Shown: positions 42,180 through 50,524 of the stretch, in pieces
Layout: every line of letters starts with the position of its first letter
How positions within the stretch are numbered: position 1 is the stretch's first letter
Assembly (NCBI GenBank): GCA_035307385.1
Contig: DATGID010000082.1
Location: 81,895 to 145,894, forward strand
Direction: 5' to 3'
DNA: 64,000 nucleotides
From: DATBHW01 sp035307385
Lineage (GTDB): Bacteria > Chloroflexota > Ktedonobacteria > Ktedonobacterales > DATBGS01
The notes under the pieces: model-generated
Told to the model about the DNA's origin: nothing
The model's input: the letters and a program-made list of their open reading frames with translations, nothing else
The model's database searches: none
Program-made: the position numbers and the translations under genes

Positions 42180-42632
42180 CTACAATTGCGAAGGTTTGTT
42201 CTGGCGGCGCTTCTGCCAGAAAGATTGGACAGGCGCTCCGCGCAGCACCTGAATAGCGCTGATGACGCAGCTTACCTGGCCGAACACCCATGCCAGAAAC
42301 GTTGCCACGGCAAACACCACAAACACAATAAAATAGACCAGTTCGAGACCCCCACCCGTAGGCGGCACAGAGATCGTGCCCCCCAGAAATAAAACAAACA
42401 CAAGGACAGCCACCGACCCCAATACGCCGATCGCCAGCAGCGTCAGCAGGTGCGTGACCAGGGCATGCCTGGCGTGTCGCCCAACAAAGGGCAGCCACTT
42501 GCGCGTAATCAGCCAGATAATCAGTGGGGCCAGAAACGGCGCGACAAAGCTGCTCAAATGAGCGCCCGCCGCCAGCAGTATCTCTGGCAGCGTGGGCTTG
42601 GGAATAGGGGTAGCATCTGTTGGCGAAGTCAT
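42180..42632 (-). CDS. DUF4870/Tic20-like small membrane protein
   Basis: The 150-residue protein has about four transmembrane segments: LSSFVAPFLAPLIIWLI, LVTHLLTLLAIGVLGSVAVLVFVLFLGG, a third and fourth at about residues 100-135. The WLPFVGRHARHAL loop between helices 1 and 2 resembles the FVdeHArqAL-type motif of DUF4870. Function unknown. The ATG at 42632 has GGAGGG upstream; the longer frame to 42713 covers the promoter and is rejected. Confidence 0.78.
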   Translation of the reverse strand: MTSPTDATPIPKPTLPEILLAAGAHLSSFVAPFLAPLIIWLITRKWLPFVGRHARHALVTHLLTLLAIGVLGSVAVLVFVLFLGGTISVPPTGGGLELVYFIVFVVFAVATFLAWVFGQVSCVISAIQVLRGAPVQSFWQKRRQNKPSQL

Positions 42633-42669
42633 CGAGAACGCACCCTCCAAAAAAGAAGCTCGTGCGCTC

Positions 42670-42697
42670 AGTATAGCGCAGTTGTCTATGCGCACAA
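42670..42697 (-). promoter_or_regulatory. Promoter of the DUF4870-like gene
   Basis: Minus strand TTGTGC (42697-42692) and TATACT (42675-42670), 16 bp apart, about 30 nt before the ATG. Confidence 0.5.
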
Positions 42698-42836
42698 GAC
42701 GCGAAACGGCCACGCCGCGACTAAAGCTGGAAGTGGGCAGATTTCCTGGGGAGAGAAAGATTCCCGGCCCTGGTACAATAGTTCACACCGGCAAAACGCG
42801 GATTGGCAATCAACGCATGGAAAAGGATGGTAGATA

Positions 42837-43742
42837 GTGCAACAACTCCCCACAACCGAAGGATACATCCCCTTTCATGGGTATCGCACCTGGTACCGCA
42901 TCGTTGGCAGCGGCGAAGAGCCAGGTAAGCTTCCTTTACTAGTGCTGCATGGCGGCCCCGGAGCCACGCACGACTATCTGGAACCCCTGGAAGCCATGGC
43001 AAACACCGGGCGGCGTGTCATCTTCTACGATCAACTCGGGGCAGGCAACTCTGACCACCCGCACAACCCTCCCATGTGGACCGTTCCCCTCTATGTTGAA
43101 GAAGTTGGCGCGGTCAGAAAGGCGCTGGGGCTTGATCGCCTGCACATCCTCGGTCAATCCTGGGGCGGGATGCTGGGCATGGAATACGCCTTGACACAGC
43201 CCGGCGGCCTGGTCAGTCTCATCGTCGCTGATTCGCCCGGCAGCATGACCCAATGGGTCAGCGAAGCCGACCGCCTGCGGGCCGAGTTGCCGCCAGAAGT
43301 CCAGCACACCTTATTGCAGCATGAACAACAAGGCACAACCGATTCCCAAGAATATCAGGACGCCATGCTGGTCTTCTATCGTCGCCATGTCTGTCGGCTC
43401 GACCCCTGGCCGGATTCTGTTATGCGGACATTCGAGCAACTTAACAAATACCCAGAAGTCTATGCAACCATGAACGGCCCCAGCGAGTTCCACGTCATTG
43501 GCACCCTGAAAGACTGGGATATTACCAACCACCTGCATGAGATCGGCGTTCCAACGCTGCTCCTTTCAGGCCGATACGACGAAGCCACGCCCCTCATCGT
43601 CGAAACGCTTCATCAGCGCATCCCTGGCTCAGAATGGGTGCTCTTTGAGCACAGTTCCCACATGCCCCACACAGAAGAGACCGAGCGCTATTTGCAGGTA
43701 TTGGAGGCATTTTTACAGCGTGTCGAAGCAACCGGCACGTAG
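42837..43742 (+). CDS. Proline iminopeptidase-family (S33) peptidase
   Basis: The 301-residue alpha/beta hydrolase matches proline iminopeptidases and tricorn-interacting factor F1: HGGPGATHDYLEPLE oxyanion loop, YDQLGAGNSD, nucleophile GQSWGG, acid in SGRYDEATP and His in SSHMPH. It removes N-terminal residues, often Pro, from peptides in the cytosol. Start is a GTG with AAGGATGG upstream. A TGG-TACAAT extended -10 lies at 42771-42779. The gene stands alone and ends in a shared terminator. Confidence 0.88.
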   Translation: MQQLPTTEGYIPFHGYRTWYRIVGSGEEPGKLPLLVLHGGPGATHDYLEPLEAMANTGRRVIFYDQLGAGNSDHPHNPPMWTVPLYVEEVGAVRKALGLDRLHILGQSWGGMLGMEYALTQPGGLVSLIVADSPGSMTQWVSEADRLRAELPPEVQHTLLQHEQQGTTDSQEYQDAMLVFYRRHVCRLDPWPDSVMRTFEQLNKYPEVYATMNGPSEFHVIGTLKDWDITNHLHEIGVPTLLLSGRYDEATPLIVETLHQRIPGSEWVLFEHSSHMPHTEETERYLQVLEAFLQRVEATGT

Positions 43743-43801
43743 CGCCTCGCCTCAGGTCCACACCGGCCCATTCCGTTTGTTTCGCCCATACGTGCCAGCG
43801 G

Positions 43802-43840
43802 GCCGAAAAAGAGGCTCTTGTCTGATGCCTCTTTTTCGGC
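43802..43840. terminator. Bidirectional terminator, 14-bp stem
   Basis: GCCGAAAAAGAGGC and its complement enclose an 11-nt loop; the A/T-run lies in the stem. Between two convergent genes. Confidence 0.7.
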
Positions 43841-43880
43841 GCGTTCTCATCATCAAACTGATAGCTGGGCGATCTGAGGG

Positions 43881-45281
43881 CTAGATCGTCCCCAGATTCA
43901 CCTGCCCGGCAGTCGAGCCATCAGGGTTCAGGAACACCAGCACGTAAGGGGCGGGAGCCGTCGGAATCAGAAAGGTATCATAGCCAACATCTTTACTTTC
44001 GCCACCAGCGACCACGGCATCGATCAGCGAGCCGTAGAGGTCTGTTGGCTGGCTGCGGTCTCCATTAGGGAAGACGAGGAGATACTGCGGCGGCGTGCCA
44101 TCCCCGACATTGATCGACAAGGCGGTACTATTCGTCACGTGCAGATACATCAAGAGGAAACGCATACCTTTTGGCGCTTGGTAGCCAGGTGACCAGAGTC
44201 CGACGACGACCTGCGTAACGGTCCCCTTGATCTTCCCATTATCATAGGTCACAGTCTGGCCGATCTGATGAGTTACCTGCTGCCATTGATTGGGGTCATA
44301 GTTTCCCGTCAGCGGAACCGTCACCAGCGCATCTGTCGCACTGCCAATCTGTATCTGGAAATCGCCTACCTTGCTGGTGCTGGGCACATCGAAAAACCAG
44401 GAGCCAGTTACCACGCCGATTGCAGCCCAGGAGACATCGAAGCTCGCCGGGCTGGCACTTTCCAGTTCGTAGGTGCTGCCGTCTGGGGTGAGCGCTGTGA
44501 TCGTAGGGTAAATGGTCTGGCTGGTCTGGTTGCTCACCTTGACCTGCACCTCCAACGCGTACTTCGTGGGGTCTGATTCCTGGTGCTCCGGCAGCGACGC
44601 CGCCTCTTCGGCGCTCAAAATCGTGACCATTGCCCCAGCATAGATCGCCTGGCGATTGATCGCATTCAGCGTCTGCGTTCCCGACGATGTGCCGCCAGGG
44701 TTTGAGCTGCTTCCCGGTGTGCTTCCTGCTCCCGAAGGCCCGGTGTTCTGATGAGATGGAGACCCGTTCTTGGAGGCCAACGCTCTCACCAGCAGATAGC
44801 CCCCACCACCCAGCACCGCAACCACCAGAACCAGCGCCACCAGGCAGCCGAGTGCAATTTTCATACCGCTGCGCTTCTTCGGCGGCTGCGCCCAGGGCGC
44901 GACTCCGCCGCCAGGATTCACCACTGGCGGTGGTCCCGGCGCGTAGGCTGGCGGGGGCGGCATCATCTGACCTTGTGGGCCAGATGCGTAGGGATATGAC
45001 GGTGATGGAAGCGACGAAGCGGGATACTGCGAAGCATAGGCATCATGCCCGGCTGCGTTGCCCGGCGTTGGCGCTGGGGGAGGCTGAAACTGGGTTGGCG
45101 CATATTCACCCCCCGACGGCGGCATCCCAGCCCGCACGGTCTCTGCGCTTTGGGCAAAGGGCGACTGGCTTCCGGAATCCTGCGCATGGGCTGGCTTCTG
45201 AGGAGCGCCACAGCTCCCGCAAAAGACCGCTCCAGCGGGTAGGGGTTGATTACAATTGGAACAAATCGTTGATTGCATCAT
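43881..45281 (-). CDS. Zinc-ribbon, single-pass membrane protein with DUF4352-like extracellular domain
   Basis: The 466-residue protein begins with a zinc ribbon (CSNC...CGSC), followed by a Pro/Tyr/Gly-rich disordered stretch (about residues 30-135), one transmembrane helix (about 140-163, IALGCLVALVLVVAVLG) and a Ser/Gly linker. The last 260 residues are beta-rich, with two repeats of an immunoglobulin-like DUF4352 type (YALEVQVKVSNQT, MRFLLMYLHVTNST). Such proteins are common in Ktedonobacteria and have no known role. GAGGAGG precedes the ATG pair at 45281. It is divergent from the XRE-STAND regulator. Confidence 0.8.
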   Translation of the reverse strand: MMQSTICSNCNQPLPAGAVFCGSCGAPQKPAHAQDSGSQSPFAQSAETVRAGMPPSGGEYAPTQFQPPPAPTPGNAAGHDAYASQYPASSLPSPSYPYASGPQGQMMPPPPAYAPGPPPVVNPGGGVAPWAQPPKKRSGMKIALGCLVALVLVVAVLGGGGYLLVRALASKNGSPSHQNTGPSGAGSTPGSSSNPGGTSSGTQTLNAINRQAIYAGAMVTILSAEEAASLPEHQESDPTKYALEVQVKVSNQTSQTIYPTITALTPDGSTYELESASPASFDVSWAAIGVVTGSWFFDVPSTSKVGDFQIQIGSATDALVTVPLTGNYDPNQWQQVTHQIGQTVTYDNGKIKGTVTQVVVGLWSPGYQAPKGMRFLLMYLHVTNSTALSINVGDGTPPQYLLVFPNGDRSQPTDLYGSLIDAVVAGGESKDVGYDTFLIPTAPAPYVLVFLNPDGSTAGQVNLGTI

Positions 45282-45360
45282 CGAAGGATACCTCCTCTAC
45301 TGCTAGCGCTTTTGCCCTTTCAGTATCCTCCTGGACGCTCCCTGCCCACCAGGAAAAACT

Positions 45361-45399
45361 CACAGAATACCCACAGAATCGTCGCAATTTTGGTACAAT
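45361..45399 (+). promoter_or_regulatory. Direct repeats and extended -10 upstream of the XRE-STAND regulator
   Basis: CACAGAAT occurs at 45361-45368 and 45372-45379, one helical turn apart, followed by TGG-TACAAT at 45391-45399. The repeats take the place of a -35 box and could be an activator site. Confidence 0.4.
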
Positions 45400-45485
45400 C
45401 TGAGAGCAGAGAGCAGCACAAGCTATCGTTTCTTCTTTTTAAGAATGCCGCATGTATCTGCTGTGTGGATAAGTAAGGAGCGTGC

Positions 45486-48056
45486 ATGCCAGAGGTATCC
45501 ACATCCGCTTTTGGCGCAGTGCTCAAACAACACCGCCGCGCCGCCAATCTGACCCAGGAAGCCCTGGCGGAACGCGCTGGGATCAGCGCCCGCTCGGTCA
45601 GCGATCTTGAGCGGGGCCTCAGTCGTGCCCCTCATCCTGATACGGTTGCATTTCTGGCGCAGGCGTTGAGCCTGAGCGGGCCAGAGCGGGCGGTCTTTCT
45701 GGCTGCGGCGCGCCCTCAACCATCTGCCGCTGCCGCTCCGCTCGAAATACCCCCCTTACCTCGCGTGCTTTCTCCCTTGATTGCGCGCGAGCGGGAAGAA
45801 GCAGGTCTATTTCATCTGCTTCAACGCAATTCTATTCGCCTGCTTACATTAACCGGCCCGGCTGGCGTCGGGAAAACCCGGCTGGCGCTTCAAGTGGCCC
45901 AAACGGCAGAAGATTCCTTTGCTGATGGAGTTGTTTTTGTCTCGCTGGCCGCCATTCGTGAGCCGCGGCTGGTCGCCTTGACCATCGCGCAAACGCTGGG
46001 ATTGCAGGAAAGCGGCCAGCGTTCAGCCTTACCAATGCTCATTGCCGCCCTGCGTGATCGACACCTGCTGCTGGTGCTGGATAATTGTGAGCAGGTTCCT
46101 GGCGCGGCAGACCAAGTGCTGGAATTGCTGAGCCGCTGCCCTGAACTGAAGGTGCTGGCAACCAGCCGAACGCGCTGGCGCGTGCGTGGGGAACAGCTAT
46201 TTCCCCTTGTGCCCTTGCCTGTGCCAGACCTGGCAGCCTCATATGCTCCAGAGGAATTGGAACACTTTGGGGCAGTAGCCTTGTTCCTGCAACGAGTGCG
46301 CGCCCTTCAGCCTGATTTTCAACTCATCCCTGCGCTGGCTCCCACCGTTGCAGAACTCTGTGTGCGCCTGGATGGCCTGCCCCTGGCGATTGAATTAGCC
46401 GCCGCGCGCTTTCCACTCCTGCCCCCCGAAGCGTTTCTTGAACGCCTGGGCACCAGCGCAGGCCCCACCGCACTCCAGATGATAACCGGGCACATGAGCG
46501 ATCTGCCCGAACGCCATCAATCCCTGCGGGCTGCCATCGACTGGAGCTACACCTTGCTCAACGCAGCAGAGCAGCAGTTGTTTCGCCGATTATCGATCTT
46601 TGCGGGCGGCGTCAGTCTGGAGGCTGCCCTGGCAGTCTGCGTGGAGGCAGACGAGGGAGAAACTCACCTGCTGGAGCGCCTGGAGTCGCTGATTGCCCAG
46701 AGCTTGATACGACGGGTCCTTCAGGAAGAGGTACGTTTTGGCCTGCTGGAGACCGTTCGCGAGTTTGGCCTGGACCAGTTGGCTGCGGCTGGGGAGGAAC
46801 TAGCGCTGCGCGCACGCTACGTGAGCTATATGCTCGCGCTGGCCGAACAGCAGACCCAGAGCCTCATGGGGCCTGGGCAAGCCAGCGCGTTCGAGCGCTT
46901 GCATCAAGAAACAGATAATTTCCGCGCCGCGCTGCGCTGGCTCCAGGACCACGGCCAACTCGAACAGGCGCTGCAACTGGCGGGCGTGTTATGGCGATTC
47001 TGGCTCCGGCAGGGCGCACTGACTGAAGGACGCGATTGGCTGGAACGGTTGTTGACACGAGCGGAACAAGAAGGCGGCGTTCAGGCGTTGACGCAGGCGA
47101 AAGCATGCTACGGAGCCGGAGTGCTGGCGGCAGAACAGAGCGACTACGCGCAGGCTCTGGTACGCGCAGAGCAATGTGCCCAATTGGCCGAGCAACTTGG
47201 CGAGCAGCAGCTTCAGGCTCGCGCGCGCAACCTTCGTGGCAATGTCGCCAAATATCAGGGAGATTTCAGGCAAGCCGCCCGGCAGTATGAAGCAGGTCTG
47301 GCGCTCTTTCGCGCGCTGCAAGAGCATGCCAGCGTGGCTATCATGCTCAACAACCTTGCCACCCTGGCGCAGGAACGCGGTGACTACGCGCAGGCGCGCC
47401 AGCTTCAGGAAGAGAGCCTGGCGATCAAGCAGGGCCAGGGCGATCAACGAGGCAAGGCCGTCGCGTTATTGAATCTTGGCGATATAGCGCGCGACGAAGG
47501 CCAGCTTGCCGAAGCACGCAGCCGCGCCGAAGAGAGCCTGGCGTTGTTCGAGCAAGTAGGAGATCAAAAAGGCATTGCCCTGGCCTTCAACAATCTGGGA
47601 GAAGCCGCCCTCTTCCAGGGCGACTATGAGCGTGCGGGCGAGTACATCCAGAACAGCCTGCAACGCTCCGAGCGCATGGCAGATCAGTGGACCATGGCCG
47701 TTGCTCTCCACAATACAGGGCGGCTGGCATGGGTGCGCGGTGACATCGAAGAGGCTGAACGCCTGTATCACCAGAGCTGGCACATGTATCGACGCGAGCG
47801 CAGCCATCTTGGGATGGTCGAATGCCTGGAAGGGCTGCTGGTCCTCTACGCAACCACTGACCCGGTGCGAGGCGCACGCCTTTATGGGCTAACCTCCGCC
47901 TGGAGAATACGCGCTGAAACACCACTGCCTTCCATCGACGCCCCTCCAGTCGAGCGGGCCGCTGCCACGATGCGAAATACCCTCGGTGAACAACGCTTTG
48001 CTCAGACCCACGCTGAAGGCCAAACTGCCACGCTAGAAGAAACGCTTCCCTCCTGA
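45486..48056 (+). CDS. XRE-STAND-TPR transcriptional regulator
   Basis: The 856-residue protein has an N-terminal helix-turn-helix of XRE type (LTQEALAERAGISARSVSDLERG, here ALAERAGISARSVSDLE), an NB-ARC-like STAND ATPase (Walker A GPAGVGKTR near residue 125, Walker B LLLVLDNCEQ, sensor TSRTRWR, GLPLAIELAA) and a C-terminal array of TPR repeats (about residues 520-800). STAND regulators act as switches that oligomerise on ligand or partner binding. The layout is AfsR/SARP-like without the activator domain, and differs from Avs defence proteins, which carry effector domains. AAGGAG precedes the ATG. Confidence 0.9.
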   Translation: MPEVSTSAFGAVLKQHRRAANLTQEALAERAGISARSVSDLERGLSRAPHPDTVAFLAQALSLSGPERAVFLAAARPQPSAAAAPLEIPPLPRVLSPLIAREREEAGLFHLLQRNSIRLLTLTGPAGVGKTRLALQVAQTAEDSFADGVVFVSLAAIREPRLVALTIAQTLGLQESGQRSALPMLIAALRDRHLLLVLDNCEQVPGAADQVLELLSRCPELKVLATSRTRWRVRGEQLFPLVPLPVPDLAASYAPEELEHFGAVALFLQRVRALQPDFQLIPALAPTVAELCVRLDGLPLAIELAAARFPLLPPEAFLERLGTSAGPTALQMITGHMSDLPERHQSLRAAIDWSYTLLNAAEQQLFRRLSIFAGGVSLEAALAVCVEADEGETHLLERLESLIAQSLIRRVLQEEVRFGLLETVREFGLDQLAAAGEELALRARYVSYMLALAEQQTQSLMGPGQASAFERLHQETDNFRAALRWLQDHGQLEQALQLAGVLWRFWLRQGALTEGRDWLERLLTRAEQEGGVQALTQAKACYGAGVLAAEQSDYAQALVRAEQCAQLAEQLGEQQLQARARNLRGNVAKYQGDFRQAARQYEAGLALFRALQEHASVAIMLNNLATLAQERGDYAQARQLQEESLAIKQGQGDQRGKAVALLNLGDIARDEGQLAEARSRAEESLALFEQVGDQKGIALAFNNLGEAALFQGDYERAGEYIQNSLQRSERMADQWTMAVALHNTGRLAWVRGDIEEAERLYHQSWHMYRRERSHLGMVECLEGLLVLYATTDPVRGARLYGLTSAWRIRAETPLPSIDAPPVERAAATMRNTLGEQRFAQTHAEGQTATLEETLPS

Positions 48057-48193
48057 TGCCTCTTTGGCATCTCATGTGCAACCCAGAAGCTTGTGAGTTT
48101 GTTCCCCACTCTTGAAGTTTTGTGTGCCTGGAGCAGTGTTGAAAGTCCAGGGTGCACTTCCTGGGCCATTCTCCTGTAAGGAGGTAGAAATCG

Positions 48194-48508
48194 ATGTCGA
48201 GCAGCCAGCTTGCTTATGAGAACCCCGAAACCACCTATGCGCAATTGAATCAACAGCAACAAGCCACGCTGGCACAAGAATTTATTCGAGGGTTCCAAAA
48301 GGTCGAGAATCCGCATGAGGATGAATTTGCCTCGATTGACCCCAAGAAAGTGACACCACAGCAATTGGCAGCCATGCACCAGCACGCGCGTGAGGCGCAC
48401 CCAGACGTGCTGGGACGTGTCATGCGACACCCCATTGTGGCCGCGCTTCTTGGCGGCTTTGGCGCGTATGAGATCGATAAGCATGTCATCAATCGTGCTG
48501 TGCATTAA
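48194..48508 (+). CDS. Small hypothetical protein
   Basis: The 104-residue protein starts with a Gln-rich helical stretch and ends with a weakly hydrophobic segment (VMRHPIVAALLGGFGAYEID) that could be a membrane-associated helix. A strong TAAGGAGG precedes the ATG, so translation is likely. No domain recognised. It stands alone after the STAND regulator and is followed by a 30-bp palindromic terminator. Confidence 0.7.
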   Translation: MSSSQLAYENPETTYAQLNQQQQATLAQEFIRGFQKVENPHEDEFASIDPKKVTPQQLAAMHQHAREAHPDVLGRVMRHPIVAALLGGFGAYEIDKHVINRAVH

Positions 48509-48514
48509 ACGAAG

Positions 48515-48544
48515 AGCGCCAGGCAGCGCGCGCTGCCTGGCGCT
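48515..48544. terminator. 30-bp perfect palindrome, bidirectional terminator
   Basis: 15-nt halves are exact complements with no loop, between convergent genes, no U-tract. Confidence 0.7.
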
Positions 48545-48557
48545 GGTAACCAGCAGG

Positions 48558-50130
48558 CTAGCTGAGCAAGGCCTGCATGACATGGCGCATGAGTTCCTGA
48601 ATACCTGGCACGGCGTGGCTCTGCGCCAGGCATGGGTCACTGTGCAAGGTCGGCAGGACCTGGGGGAAATCCCACAGCCGCAAATCATCCAGCGCATAGC
48701 TCCAGTAAATCGAGCCGCTGGCGAAGACAAACGCGCCAGAGCGGGCACGATAATAGGCCGTATCAGCGGTGTAAACCCCTCCCAAACGGCCCATAACTGG
48801 TGATGCTCCCAACACCGTGAGTCCTTTGGGAGTAGCGCCATTGTTCAAGACCTCATCCCACTCGTAGCCCACCAGATTGCAGCCATAACTTGCTCCCGCA
48901 CGTAAGCCCGTACCAGCGAGCAAGGGATTCTTGGCGGCTGCTGGATTCACGCGCCAGGGCGCGGCGTTGGGGAAAAGGGTGCGCTGATTCGCGTAGGCAA
49001 TGCCAATGAGCGCGTTCTCTGGCCGATGCAGCAGCCGGGAGCGCCAATTGACCGTAACAAGCGCATTGTCCTTGCCGTACATGGGGTCCAGATTGGCGTA
49101 GCGATAGCAGACAATGGTACGCTCCGGGACGCCTGCGCGATCTGGCTCATAGCGAATCTGCCAGAACCCATCATTCGCTCCCAGGAAAGCCAGACTGACG
49201 CCAGCATCGCGCGCCCGCTCTATGCCGTTGTACATAGAGCGCGACCAATATTCGTCATGACCAACGTCGATGAGCGCGCGATGAGAGAGCACCTGGCCCG
49301 GTTGCTCATCGACATCGGTGCTGCTGACATAGGAGACATCGTAGCCGTTGCGCTCTAGCCAACGAATGGCATCAATCTCATAGGGCAAGCCGTTACCGGT
49401 GGAGAACAACGAGTTATCGTAGGGCCGATAAAAGGAATCTTTCAGGGCACGGGTATTGGCGGTCCCATCCAGGCCATGATAGAGACTATAGCCGCCCCAG
49501 TCGTTGTAGGCTTCGGAGGTATTGTCGGCGAGCATGACAAGATACGGTACTGGTGGCTGAGCCGCGTACCACAAATGGGACGACCGCCTGCTTCCCGGCG
49601 GAGTTCGTAAACTTCGCTTCATAGCGGCCCGTCACCCAATCGGCTGGAATCGTCACGCGAAAGGACGGCTGCCAGTTAGCCTGGACGAGATGCGTCACCG
49701 GGTCAATAGTGCAGGTGGTGCAGCCAATGAGACGCTGGTGAGGTCGATCATAGACACCCTGGGCCTGCCCGGTTTCTGACGCGCTCCAGAGGAGCCGTCC
49801 TCCCGCACCGCCATACCAGCCCAGGCGAAAGATTTGCACCGTATAGGGTGCTCCTCTCTGAGCGGTGCTGGCATAGAAGGTTAGCGTCTGTCCGGCGCTG
49901 ACGGAGGTAGCGCTGGCGTAGGCTTGTATCTGCGTGGAATAGCCGGGCGTCGTCACCATCCAGGCCGTGGTGCCCGGCCACGCATTCTCCAACATAATGA
50001 TATTCGACTCAGGAGGTGCAGGAGCAGAAGGCGGGCCAGATGAGAACGAAGGCTGCGGTGACTGAAACAGCACCGGTGTATTACAACTGGTGAGCAGAAC
50101 AAGAGCACAGAGCACTAGAAGATATTTCAT
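48558..50130 (-). pseudogene. Frameshifted lipoprotein with N,N-dimethylformamidase beta-subunit-like domain
   Basis: Two overlapping frames encode one protein. The first (from ATG 50130, GAGGGAG upstream) begins with a lipoprotein signal LLVLCALVLLTSC and continues through IQIFRLGWYGGAGGR-type beta-sandwich sequence to VVPFVVR. The homology then continues in the +1 frame as AAQPPVPYLVMLADN and EAYNDWGGYSLYHG, with the GHDEYWS motif, to the stop at 48558. The shift lies near 49561-49575. The whole resembles the secreted N,N-dimethylformamidase beta-subunit-like (DUF6605) family. Either the gene is broken, a sequencing error is present, or a +1 shift is programmed; no obvious slippery signal is seen. 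Confidence 0.78.
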
Positions 50131-50249
50131 GGCTGGTGGCTCCCTCATTTACCACCTGGTAGCATACGATGAACAGGGCGAGGCCGTGTTGAGGCATAGG
50201 ACTGCAACGTCCTGCCTCGCATCCACACTCGCCGGATTGGAAAAAGCTT

Positions 50250-50277
50250 CAAAGGAAAAAGGGGTATTTCTACCCCT
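50250..50277 (-). terminator. Intrinsic terminator on the minus strand, upstream of the lipoprotein gene
   Basis: On the minus strand AGGGGTA-GAAA-TACCCCT is followed by TTTTCCTTT. It lies between the conserved element at 50362 and the lipoprotein start, where no gene ends, so it would stop minus-strand transcripts from the element. Confidence 0.6.
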
Positions 50278-50361
50278 CGCCCTGCCAGAGGCAGGCGAAA
50301 ATCAGCAGGCTGGGGCTGCAGGCACCAGTTGTCAGCGCACACAAAACACATCGGATTGGGT

Positions 50362-50464
50362 GCTCCCCCTTTTGCGAGTGCTGCCGCCCCTACCAAAGTA
50401 GCAGCAAAAATCCTCCCTTGGCGCGATGTGCCAGGCCAGGCCAGGACCCTATACTTGCCCTAGC
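50362..50464 (+). repeat. Conserved promoter-like element, copy A
   Basis: Shares with copies B (60878-60982) and C (63561-63667) a CTCCCCC box, CCAAAGTAGCAGC, TTGGCGCGATG and CCCTATACTTGC at fixed spacing over a 73-bp core (50392-50464). TATACT (50450-50455) would be the -10 of the protease gene, 70 nt before its ATG. Copies A and B hold the palindrome CTAC-CAAA-GTAG. Confidence 0.75.
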
Positions 50465-50524
50465 AAGAGCAAGACAAGCTCCTTGCAGCATGTATTCAGT
50501 CTTCGATTTCTAGGAGGTTTTGCG

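Noticed and set aside
45486..48056. Reading the STAND protein as an Avs-type antiphage NTPase
   Set aside because: It has an N-terminal DNA-binding domain and TPR repeats and no effector domain; a transcription regulator fits better.
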